Positions 54,640 to 64,000 of a stretch of DNA of 64,000 nt are shown in pieces. The stretch is taken from contig NC_134030.1 in NCBI RefSeq assembly GCF_964204645.1, forward strand, positions 15,094,447 through 15,158,446, given 5' to 3'. This DNA is from Tubulanus polymorphus. Its lineage: Eukaryota > Nemertea > Palaeonemertea > Tubulaniformes > Tubulanidae. Positions within the stretch are counted from its first letter, which is position 1. The number at the start of each line of letters is the position of its first letter. Both the position numbers and the translations under genes were made by a program. The notes under the pieces were generated by a model that ran no database searches, was not told the DNA's origin, and saw nothing but the letters and a program-made list of their open reading frames with translations.

Positions 54640-55612
54640 AACTTCAGTAGATTACTCATGTATTAAGAGAATGGTTCAACATAGATACGAATTACTATTT
54701 GCTGAGAGTTCAAACTTTGACCTCTCAAACACGAGTACAGTTGACACACAGTATACAATGCACTGATTGCGTGAATAGCTGTCAAACTCAACTGTCAGGT
54801 GTCGAAGTGACAATTTGAGCAGTGAACAGTGTTGTGAACAGTGTTATGATCGCAAATTATAACAGAATCTTCGTAAATTCGAAAATAAATCCATCAAAAT
54901 ATCAGCTTCGCAAGCATAATTCGCCCTGAGATCTTCACAGCTTCAAGTCACAATATTTGTATATATCTATTGATCCTATGCTTCGATGTCAAATCCAAGT
55001 ATAACAGGTTGAAAAAGCCTAATAAACCAGGAGCTCTTACATGACCAACCTGACTGACACGGCGGCCATATATCTGATCTGATTTATAATGCAAATATTA
55101 ACGAATTGTAGTGTGTTATGGTTCAAATAAAGAGTACACATGACGATAGTTCCATAAAATGGTATTCATTTTTAGTTTCTGTGAGAAATGATAGACACTT
55201 AACGTATCAGTAGAAAGTGATGGTAACACATACAAATACCCCCGTCAGATCTGTTTAGAGAAATACAAACGAGTGTCCGAAACATATACATAAACGAAGA
55301 TATTGGACATAAACAAAAAATCATTAATACATGGATTGAATTTACTTTGGGGATAATAATTTACATTATTCAAGTTGAATACATAAATCAAGTTGTTTGT
55401 AACGATATAAAGCAATATAAAACCCTAGACACATTTTTGTATAACCTGATCACTATATGGGATTCGACCTTATTATCATATGCCGTACGAATCACAGCGA
55501 TATCGTAGTAGGACTCAATGCACAACATGCTGTATATTCGACGTGAAGCGAATCACTGTAAACGGTGTGTATTGATATGAACCGAATCACTTCAAACGGT
55601 GCACCTACACAT
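54640..55612. other. Unassigned flank of LINE copy 3
   Basis: Probably LINE 5' untranslated sequence near 54640-54900, then AT-rich DNA. No gene supported. Confidence 0.35.
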
Positions 55613-55690
55613 GTGTGCTAGGTATAGTAAAGTCAAGCCGAATTCGACTTGGGAAATTTTTCTTTCTTGTTTATTCAATATCCTTGTGCA
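55613..55690 (-). repeat. Dispersed repeat shared with 40281-40512
   Basis: GTGTGCTAGGTATAGTAAAG (55613-55632) is the exact reverse complement of 40493-40512. GACTTGGGAAATTTTTCTTT follows, which also occurs near 40362-40381 but in direct orientation. The family is therefore rearranged between the two sites. Confidence 0.6.
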
Positions 55691-56684
55691 CATTTATGAA
55701 ATGACACCGAGGTCAATAGTTCATTCATGAAAAGGTGCATGGTTTTTAGAGTTTATCAGACACCTCTCATTAAAAGAATGCACACAATAAAGTCAATTTG
55801 AATGTGAAATTGAAATTCATTATCTGTACCATTTTTGGGCCTAGTCTTAAGGGTGAAGTTCTGTTTCGCCTTTTTAGGTGGTTATTCGCAATTTAATTTC
55901 GGTAAGCTTAGCTTTTCAAGTGTTAGTTGGAATCATCACAACAAAGTCGATTGGAATTTGACTTTGAAATTAATTTACGTCAACATTTTCGGTTTTTAAT
56001 GGTGGTCTTCGGTCATTTAGGGTGGTTTCGAAGTGTTTTGCTTCGTTTTGGGTAATAGCACTGTTAATGCCCGTATATATACACATACTAATCTTGGATA
56101 ATAACAAACTATTAAAGTTTACCAATTGAACACTATTTAAATTAACTGAATGAATAGATTCTAATACTTGTTCCAATTTTTTCGGCGGAAAACGGTAAAG
56201 CCCTGGGGAGAAAGTATCAGGTTGTTTTGAAATGGGCTGTGATTTCTGATCCCGAAAAATCTTATATTGTCTTGGTACTGCCTAGTTGTTTCACAGTACA
56301 TACAGAGTTGGAGCATACAATTCCAGTTTTAAGTACCCAAAAACTTGCTGATACAAAATATTGCTCACAATAACAGCTCTATTCTTATGTGAAGGGTAAA
56401 TTATTGCAATGGAAGGGGGATAAAGGATTACATGGCATGTTATACAAAAACAGTTACTCAAATATATCAGAAACCGCATAAATCAAGTGTTTTGAGTGTT
56501 TCTCCCATTCAGTAAGTAAAAACAATTTATGTGGGATATAACCTCTATACTCTCAATAATGTAATATAATTTCCGGATCTTCAATGTTTACTCATGCAAA
56601 TGGTTAATCTACCATGTCAGCAGGAGATTTCACTGGTACAATATCATTTTCCTTTTCCCCCGCTCTCGTTAAATACGTAAAAAA

Positions 56685-56746
56685 TCAAACCAGTTGACCA
56701 GGTGATTTTTGGATTCCACACACTAGGTTGGCTGGTAATGCTGCAT
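56685..56746 (-). CDS. ETHE1: ETHE1 (persulfide dioxygenase), last coding exon
   Basis: On the minus strand TTTTGTAG| precedes the exon start at 56746. In phase 1 it encodes 'AALPANLVCGIQ' followed by 7 residues and a TGA at 56685-56687. The ETHE1 C-terminus has the matching D-x-A-V-P-A-N-x-x-C-G-(V/L)-Q signature. The phase agrees with the donor of the exon at 58140. ETHE1 is a mitochondrial metallo-beta-lactamase-fold iron enzyme that oxidises glutathione persulfide in sulfide breakdown. This exon holds the C-terminal strand. I found no clear poly(A) signal close by. Confidence 0.85.
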
Positions 56747-58139
56747 CTACAAAACAACAAAGAAATATATCAATAGGGCAGTCATAATATTGTATATAAA
56801 GTTATAAACTTGATTTTTGCCAGTAGGTGACAGAATGGAGAGATGTAATAATTGTCTAAATTTTTCAAACTCTGTTAATTTACATGGAAAAATACCACTA
56901 AGGCATCAAGTTGATAACGAGAGATAATGAAAAAAACTGATTTGAAATGCTCAACAATTTTTCAATATTCAATGCCTCCTGTGGTGAACATAGCTGCATA
57001 TTGTCCGCAGTAAATGATGGATCCTAGACTGGTTACCGGTCTCTATCTTCAACTAGAATGGACAGGCAACCGGTCTATGACGGATCCGAACTAATTGCAA
57101 GTCTGAATTCGCGATGACGCCTGTTTAGACCCGGTAATTATGCGGGATTAATTCATAATAGATTACTATACGCAAATTCGAAATGGTCAGGCGCTGAGTT
57201 ATATTTCTGACAGAATTTAGAATTACGTTTATAAGCTGTTGGTAGTCGAATCTGAGAGGAATTACATTTTATGAAAAGTTTTTGGCTGGAAAGTGGACCA
57301 TTTATAATAATCATATTCAACGCGAGTTTTTCTAATTGAAGAAACTATAAAAATTTTGAGATGCTCCCTTACAAATGTAACCTTGACCACTTCACCTGAA
57401 CTATTCGCGGTTGGGCCTACTCAACTAATACTTGCTTCCGCTGGGTTTCAGAGGCATAAAAGCTGAACAACATAAGTTGTTTCCAAGTGATAGGATAATG
57501 AAGTTCCACTGTGGTACTAAAAATCTCAGATTTTTTAATAAGGCAACAGACATAGCAAGACAGTGTTCCAGAAAACACTGAACTCCCCTCGGGAAATGAA
57601 AATTATTCAGGGGGTACAGTGTGAAGGTAGAATAGTGGCAATATGCCTAATAAAGATTCAAGAAAGCTCTTGACAAAAACATAAGCAGCTAGATGAATGT
57701 ATTCAGGTGTCCCGGCATTATTTGTTTAATAATCGAAAGAACAATCATAATTAAAAATAGTCCGTTAAAGGGAAAACCATACAGGCATAAAAAATCTGAC
57801 TATTCACGCTATCAAAAATACATACTCTTTATGTATTTTTTCGATATGCATCACCGCAAATTGCCCAATTTATTGTGAATAATTTGTTTAGCTTTTTCCA
57901 AGAGGCTTTGAATAAATACAATCATACTGCAGTTTTTATACATGTGAGGGTCTGTAAACACTTAGTTACATGAACAATGAAAGCCTATCCATAAAGCTTG
58001 CAAATCAGTCGAACATCACGGAAACATGAGATACCAATTGCTCGCAAAATATATCTTATATTAAAAGAGCTGTATGTTATGTTGAATACTATGTGTGACA
58101 TTTTTTGTTGCTGTTTATAGTTTGTAGTATCGTACACAC
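56747..58139 (-). other. ETHE1 intron (1393 bp)
   Basis: GT at 58139-58138 and AG at 56748-56747 on the minus strand, phase 1 on both sides. It contains a transposon arm (57151-57299) and two GGATCC-flanked ACCGGTCT words around 57018-57090 that form a loose inverted pair. Confidence 0.75.
57151..57299 (+). repeat. Inverted copy of the DIRS-like fragment end
   Basis: Reverse complement of 58427-58571 with about 80-85% identity by eye (shared ATTCATAATA, TATAAGCTGTT, GTCGAATCTGAGAGGA, TTTTGGCTGGAAAGTGG). The pair flanks the ETHE1 exon at 58140-58256. Confidence 0.8.
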
Positions 58140-58256
58140 CTATTTGCTTAGGATATGGTAAATTCAATCCATTCATTACACCAATAAAGTCTTCTCGAGC
58201 CAGAGTTAATCTCGGATTAAATTTTTTCTCCTCGGACACGGTTGTCATGGTCTGAC
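58140..58256 (-). CDS. ETHE1: ETHE1, penultimate coding exon
   Basis: 117 bp, bounded on the minus strand by TTATTTTCAG| at 58257 and |GTGTGT at 58139, phase 1 to phase 1 (39 codons). It encodes 'QTMTTVSEEKKFNPRLTL' then 'REDFIGVMNGLNLPYPKQI'. This matches the ETHE1 segment with (S/T)TV-x-EE...NPRLT...F-x-x-(I/V)M-x-x-LNL-x-x-P-x-x-I(D). The G left at the donor joins AT of the next exon to give the expected Asp. This part forms helices after the last metal-site His, whose exon (ending ...HD-x-x-G) is not in the visible upstream sequence. The exon frame is intact. Confidence 0.9.
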
Positions 58257-58426
58257 CTGAAAATAATTAAATATACTAAATGCTTAGTATTACTATGAAA
58301 TCTAAAAAAATCTTTTATCATAGGTCAACATAGGTTTTGGTTGAAACATTGCATGGGAAGGGATGAAACCGCTTATTAGGGTTTCTAAAACCGTCTTGTA
58401 ATTTCCTTGATAATTATCATCTTTTC

Positions 58427-59640
58427 CACTTTCCAGCCAAAATTTTTTCATAAAATATAACTCCTCTCAGATTCGACAACTAACAGCTTATAAATGTAAT
58501 TTTCCATTCTGACAGAAGTATAACTTTCCATCCGATGGTTTCGAATTTGCATATAGTGATTTATTATGAATAAATCTCCAGTAATAACCGAACCATGAGG
58601 AGGTAGCCATAGACCTAACTTGATGAGAAACAACTCCCTCCGAGGAAAGATTCTCCTTCAATAAAATGTCTTTGATCAGTGAAGAGACCCGTCGGGCCAC
58701 TGTATCTCGAGAAATATCACCCTTCAGGTGATCCAGTAGCGGAATAAATAACCGCTCCCTCGAACCCCTTTGTGGAGCAGAGCGATCTAAATAGAAACAC
58801 AATGCCCGTACAGGCCATTATGTCCTGTCCGGAAGACCAGGTTCAACCTGATGTTTTAGGGCTTCAATTTGCCATTGTTGACCGACCGAGCCATTGGTTC
58901 TTTGCCAAAAACTCTAAAGCAGGCCGCAGCGAAACAAATTCCTTCGCTGGCCCGAAGACAATTTGACCTTGTCGAAATGAAAGTGCATGAGTTTCAGAAC
59001 GACGGGCAGAGCAAGCCAAGAACAGCAAGAATACAGTCTTTTTTGACGAATTCGCAAATGACGCTGCAGAAAGAGGTTCAAATGTAGCCTCCATAAACTT
59101 CTACAAAATTACTGACATATCCCATGGTGGAACTATTCTCGGTACCCGAGGCCGGGAAACAGAAAACCCAGCAACAAGCAGGGATATCCGATGATCAGCT
59201 GTTACGTTTGGCCATCCAGAAGCAGTCTAGTAAAAAATCTGCCAATTGAGCTACAGAGGGTGAGCATGGATCAATTTATCCTGTAGCACACCAATCTGCA
59301 AAATGACCGCATTTGGCGTCATAAATGGTACTTGTCGATGGTGGCTTAGATGCTGCGATAAAGAAGGCAGCCTGTTCTGAAAAGCCTGAAGATGACAAGG
59401 ATCGCTGGACAATGGCCCGGCCAGCAGATTTAACCACTGGCTCTTCGGATGATGCCGAAAGTTCCCCTGAGAAAGAAGCGACGGGAAATTCGGAAGAATC
59501 CTGGGGTTGTCGCACAGTAGGTTGAGAAGTGGTAGGAACCATTTCTGAGCCAACCAACATGGTGCTACCAGAACTATGTTGCAACTGACTGATCTCAAGG
59601 CTGTAAATAAGCGGCCGGTCACGGACATTGGCCGGCTCAA
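58427..59640 (-). pseudogene. DIRS-type retrotransposon fragment: RT/RNase H end and tyrosine recombinase
   Basis: From 59640 the minus strand gives 'LVAPCWLAQKWFLPLLNLL', the end of a DIRS RT-RNase H. A spacer and a frame with 'STIYDAKCGHFADWCA' follow (the N-terminal SAM-like domain of the recombinase: S-T-x-x-x-Y-x-x-K-W...F-x-x-WC). Broken blocks come next, then 58802-58488 with 'RALCFYLDRSAPQRG', 'LFIPLL', 'ISRDTVARRVSSLI' and 'SHQVRSMATSS' (the H-x-x-R box of tyrosine recombinases). The catalytic Tyr region was not located. It lies in ETHE1 upstream sequence, probably an intron. Confidence 0.65.
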
Positions 59641-59852
59641 AACGCTACAATGTCCGTTGCAAAATCGCTCCTGCCTGTCACGCTGACCGGCACGAAAATT
59701 TTCATGGATCTAATAGTTTTAGCTTTTTTGAACCGATATGAAAATAAATAGCGCCGTTTCCTATCACCGATCAATTAATTCCGATGTTTATTGCGATAAA
59801 TCGTGCCAGTTGTCTTCTGATCAATTCCGTTGCTTATTGCGGTGAAATCGCG

Positions 59853-60467
59853 CTACCGTATTTTCCGGCCAATAAGCCGAGGGCAGTTTTTTAGCCTAAA
59901 ATACATGGATTTCATAAAACTTCGCCCAATAAGCCGAGGCCCTTCATCAGAGATTTTAATTCACTGATTTGTCAATTAGTTCGTCTTAATTGACGATTTA
60001 AGAGGCTGACAGTAGCGCCCGCCGATGTGTGAGAGTGCTGTGTATACTATCCATCGCCGAGTGACTGTGCTTTATATAGACTCACTCAACTGATTACTAT
60101 ACACACAGCCATACACGCAGTACGCGGCTCACTGCTGATTTGCATATATACTAATGTATGAACTGATACGTGGTAGTACGATGAACTCGCGCGTTATATA
60201 AATGTATACCATTGCCGCTGTGCGGTGATGGAACAATCAAAGTAAAAATAAAATAGTTCAAAATAGATTATAATTGGTAGTAAATAATGACCTCAAATAA
60301 ATATCGACCACTTTTCTTGATTTTGACGATCATTGAGAGCATTAGAGTGGCATAGATCAGGAAGTGATTTTTTATGTCAGATCGTATCCGCCCAATAAGC
60401 CGATCACAATATTTTGGGTAAAAATCTGAGGCCAGAAAATCGGCTAATTGGCCGGAAAATACGGTAG
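59853..60467. mobile_element. MITE with CTACCGTATTTTCCGG termini
   Basis: Terminal inverted repeats CTACCGTATTTTCCGGCCAA at 59853 and TTGGCCGGAAAATACGGTAG ending at 60467, extending inward through AATAAGCCGA/TCGGCTAATT. Interior words CCCAATAAGCCGA recur at 59928 and 60391. Length 615 bp, no ORF. The target duplication is not clear. Confidence 0.8.
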
Positions 60468-60620
60468 TTCTGTTCAGTCAGTGTAGCCATCTGCTAGCTC
60501 CACCGCACCACGTGTTGTCACAGTTCAAGTTCAAGTTCAAGTGTCAAGCTTGCGCAGGCAAACGCGGAAGTAAAATATACTTTTATTACCGGGTTCGCGA
60601 TATTTTGGAAAGCGTTCACG

Positions 60621-63560
60621 ATGTCGAAAAAACGTCTGTTAAAAGTAAATACTGTTAAGAAATGGATTACGGATGACTTGGCTACGCAAAATGCAGACGT
60701 GTGGTTGGATTATACAGAGGATGCCGACGGAGTGGTGACAGACTTAAAATGCAAGTGGTGTACACGGTATCAGAAGACCATACGAGTGATGAAAGATTTT
60801 TCAAATGCCTGGATCGTTGGTTCAAAAAACTTGAAACTGTCAAATGCAAAGGATCACGCCAGTACAAGATGCCACATAAGAGCAGCTGAGCTTCTCAAGA
60901 GAGACACAGGATTTCAGGTTGGTCTCCCATTTTCCATGAAATTAAATTCAAATTCAAATTAATTTATTCATTTAGAAAAATTTAAGTCAATGCATCATTG
61001 TGCCTCTTTTTAAACATTAATTGACCTTGCACCATATTAAAAAAAAGTTTTTTCTTATAAAATATTGATCCCCATGCCACTCTTTCCATGCGGGGTGTGA
61101 CCGGACGTAACAGTCTCCAGTCGATGTGTGTGGTCGGGCAACACTCGACGGTGGCTTACGCACTTTGTACTCGACATACAATAGCTCCAGGCACTCACAC
61201 AATACACTGCGCATATAACGGAGCTAGATCGACGAAATAAAACTTCCGGGGCCCCACACGGGCCCGAAAAAGGGTAAAAAAAATGTTTGAATTTTTTTTT
61301 TAGGGGGGTCCTACCGACCCCTGATTTTCAAAACCAACCGCAAACCTCCTGAAACATGCTATTTTAGCCTAGGGAAGCATATTAGACCATAGAGAAGACT
61401 TAGAAGTGGATATTTTAGGAAATAATTTTTTTTCAAAATAAAGTTAGCAAAATCTCAGGGTTTGAGATTTATTAAGTTAACATGGAAAGATTTTCTAAAT
61501 TATATCTTTCAGGTTGGCCTTCAAAAAACTGACCCAACCCAGCCTCCGATCTTAGCTAGTTTCACCAAAGTTGACAGTCAGAGAATCAGCTTCAGCGGAA
61601 ATTTTAAATTGCATACTTTGTTGCAAAGAACGAACTTCCATTCACAGTTTACGAGGAAATTGTGAAGCTAGAAAAACATCACGGAGTAGATATTGGTGAA
61701 GCGTACGTAAACAGGGTACAATGTGGCGAGTTTGTAGACATTCACGGAAAATATCTTTCTGATCAGTTGAAGAACGAGTTGAAAAACTCTAGATATTTTA
61801 GTGTGCTATCTGATGGATCCACAGATCATAGTGTGATTGAAAAAGAATGCTCTTATGTTATGTACTTTGATACAAAATGTGAAAACCCAGAACCAAAACT
61901 GGTTTTCTTGTATTTGAAAGATTTGTACAAAGCCAATGCGGCTGGTATTAAACAGGCAATCGAACAAAGTTTTGAAAGGATAGACATTGATAAAACTGAG
62001 CTCTATTCCAAACTGATCGGCTTTGGTGCCGACGGAGCATCAGTAAACAGTGGCCAAAAGAGTGGTGTTTCAAAATTACTCAAGGATGAATGTCCCTGGC
62101 TCATTTTTCAGTGGTCCATTGCTCATAAACTTGAGTTAGCCTTAAAAGATGCACTTGACCAGACCTTTTTCAAAGATGTTGACCACATGTTAATGCGCCT
62201 ATTCTATCTATACCACAAGTCTCCAAAGAAACTTGCAGAATTAAAAAATCGTGCATCGCTAGTAAACAACACATTTGAATGTACTGAGGGTTCCCTGAAG
62301 CCCAAAAAGGCATGTGGTACTAGACGGATATCTTTCAAACTTAATGCCTTACGCTTGGTGTTAGACAAGTACGGTTTATATATCATGCACCTAGAGAATC
62401 TGTCCACTGAACGAAACAGCCATGATGTTCAAGGTTACTTGAAAAAATGGAAAACTAGTAAGATGCTCATTCACATTGCATTTTTCATCGATGTTCTGAC
62501 ACCCCCATCAGTTTTGTCAAAGTCAGTTCAGAGTGAAGGCATCGATATTGTCAGTAGTGTGGCAGCTGTCAGAATTGTGAATGAAAAAATGCAGAAACTG
62601 GCAAACAAAAATCTTGAAAATATGACCGTCACAAAACATCTCATGAGTCAAATCAAGCGTGAAGGAGACCAATGCTCGTATCAGGGTGTCAGGTTCTCTT
62701 CACGATCATTTGACTCCAGCTTAGAATATTGTAGAGCACGCAAAGACCCTATCATTGATGCTGTAAACACGTGTATTTCTGCTCGCCTTGAGAATTCTGT
62801 TGTTGAAAAGGTTGAAATTGTTTTGAACACCGAGCTTTGGTTACCAAAATCAAAAATGCTCAGTGAGCCTGATTCAACTGATGATAGTGTTGTGGGTGAA
62901 GAATTTGCTGATGCGGAAATAACCGAAGTGTATCAGCACTTTCAAGCCAGCATTGGGCTTTCCTGCCCAACAGTAACAGTGACTGAGGAGTGGCACGACC
63001 TGGTAAGTTACACACTTGATTTTCTGAATCCATCAAAGAGCAACTACAAAGATGTGTGGAAATTAATTTTCCATTCTTCTCATGCCAAGATAAGGTGGCA
63101 AAACATCATTGCATTGATTGAACTTTAGTTTTGCATTCCAGTCAGTAATGCCAAACTGGAGCGTCTCTTCTCAAAACTCAAGCGCATCAAAACTACTGCA
63201 CGGTGTTCTCCTGGCGAAGTCAGGCTAACTAATTTGTTGCGCATATTGGAGGAGGGCCCTCCAGTTGGCAAGTTTGATGTGTCCCCTGTAGTTGCTCTCT
63301 GGAAGGAAAGAAAAGTGAGGAGGCCAAATCAGAGAGCTGGAAGGAAGTACAAACAAAGGAAGAGAAGGAGGAAGTATTATGATGTCGAAAAGAGTGAGGC
63401 TCTGCAGGATACTGAAGAAGATGACTCTTCATCTTCAGACTCATCTGATGATGAAGAAGTGATGAGAGCTGAAGCAGAGGATCGCAGGACCTGGTGGTTC
63501 GATAATTTCCTAAGTGCCTCTGAAGATGAAGAATCTGAATTTGAAGGTTGGGATGATTAG
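60621..63560 (+). pseudogene. hAT transposase relic, ZNF862/C17orf113-like, two exons
   Basis: Exon 1 (60621-60917, 99 codons, phase 0) has a TTF-like zinc finger: 'CKWC', then W-x-x-G-S-K-N-L-K-L-S-N-A-x-DHA-x-x-x-C-H. Donor CAG|GTTGGT, acceptor TATCTTTCAG|GTTGGC at 61513. Exon 2 carries 'SVLSDGSTD' (first catalytic Asp region), 'IGFGADGASVNSG' (second), 'IAHKLELALKD' and the hATC dimerisation motif 'PVSNAKLERLFSKL'. A frame change near 61600 and an in-frame TAG at 63126-63128, just before hATC, break the gene. The tail is basic then very acidic/Ser-rich ('DDSSSSDSSDDEE'). The long intact core (61662-63128) implies recent decay or, less likely, a host gene with a sequencing error. Confidence 0.8.
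60918..61512 (+). other. Intron of the hAT relic
   Basis: GT...AG, 595 bp, phase 0, pyrimidine-rich before the acceptor. Both splice sites lie in the sequence CAGGTTGG, so the exon ends are mirrored in the intron. It contains a GC-rich block at 61080-61260 with no assigned identity. Confidence 0.6.
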
Positions 63561-64000
63561 TACTGAGTGGTTATTCTGTCTTGATGTTGACTTGGAATTT
63601 ACAACTACAATATTCAGACCTCGACCTATACTTGTAGTTTGCTGCTTAATATTTTCAGGTCACAAGAAATTACAATTTATTACAAATTCTATCAAACAGA
63701 AAACACAGCGCTCATCTTCTGCTACAATTGTTCAGCCTATTTTCATGTCAAACGTGCACGCGTTACAGCATCACCTATAGTTGTGTACTGTACAAGCTTG
63801 TGTGTGTCGTGTAGCACTCCGCGCGCACGTGGAGGCCTCGTGTAAGTGAATGTTTGCTTACTCTTCAATGTCAATCAAAACAATCACCGGGTATTGAAAT
63901 GAAACAATACCTATGGCGGATGTGTGAAATAATTACATCCTCACCAGCAATGAGCATTTGAAATTCGCACATAAACTGCACCTTGTCCAATGAAACGTAC
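63561..64000. other. Unassigned 3' region after the hAT relic
   Basis: Probably 3' untranslated or flanking sequence of the hAT relic. Only chance frames are seen. Confidence 0.35.

Noticed and set aside
58772-59087. Plus-strand ORFs opposite the DIRS fragment
   Set aside because: Shadows of the minus-strand recombinase sequence; no plus-strand motif.

Overview
This is a window of animal nuclear DNA, most likely from a marine invertebrate. The basis is eukaryote-only transposon families (non-LTR retrotransposons with L1-type ORF1 domains, Ty3/Gypsy, DIRS, Polinton/Maverick, Merlin, hAT, Mutator-like, piggyBac-like and Helitron-like copies), GT-AG splice sites, and two exons of ETHE1 (mitochondrial persulfide dioxygenase). 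I cannot name the species. No bacterial operon, rRNA, intact tRNA or CRISPR array is visible. Nearly every long reading frame belongs to a decayed transposon.

Layout. 0-8 kb: minisatellites, a Helitron-like repeat with internal tandem units (minus strand), tRNA-like SINE pieces, and a LINE endonuclease fragment. 8.2-22.0 kb: one broken Ty3/Gypsy element (gag, zinc knuckles, protease, RT, RNase H, start of integrase) carrying two large nested insertions. The first is a 4.64 kb element at 12058-16700 with long terminal inverted repeats and a 9-bp target duplication (Mutator-like). The second is a 4.24 kb fold-back element at 17007-21245 with about 1 kb inverted arms and a TTA duplication. Its spacer holds a second copy of the Helitron-like repeat in the opposite orientation and a LINE RT fragment.

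22.3-37.4 kb: a very AT-rich Polinton/Maverick relic. A protein-primed-type family B DNA polymerase lies on the plus strand, and at least seven small virus-like genes follow on the minus strand. All are broken, and two catalytic Asp positions of the polymerase read Asn. The relic is cut by two related, unclassified 2.8-3.5 kb insertions (23308-26137 and 28335-31831). Each starts at one conserved hairpin and ends at another (AG...CT termini, possible 6-bp duplication). A piggyBac-like TTAA element interrupts one minus-strand gene.

37.4-40.7 kb: mostly unassigned DNA with an ATT microsatellite, a CCAAT/TATA-rich patch and a possible exon remnant. 40.7-54.7 kb: three LINE copies (two plus, one minus) and a Merlin DDE transposase relic. 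56.6-58.3 kb: the last two coding exons of ETHE1 on the minus strand, the only host gene I recognise. 58.4-59.7 kb: a DIRS-type tyrosine-recombinase fragment. 59.85-60.47 kb: a MITE. 60.6-63.6 kb: a two-exon hAT transposase relic of the ZNF862/C17orf113 type.

The most unusual items are the hairpin-bounded elements that sit in the Polinton, and the roughly 153-bp tandem units that each carry a CTCF-like CCACCAGGGGGCG core.
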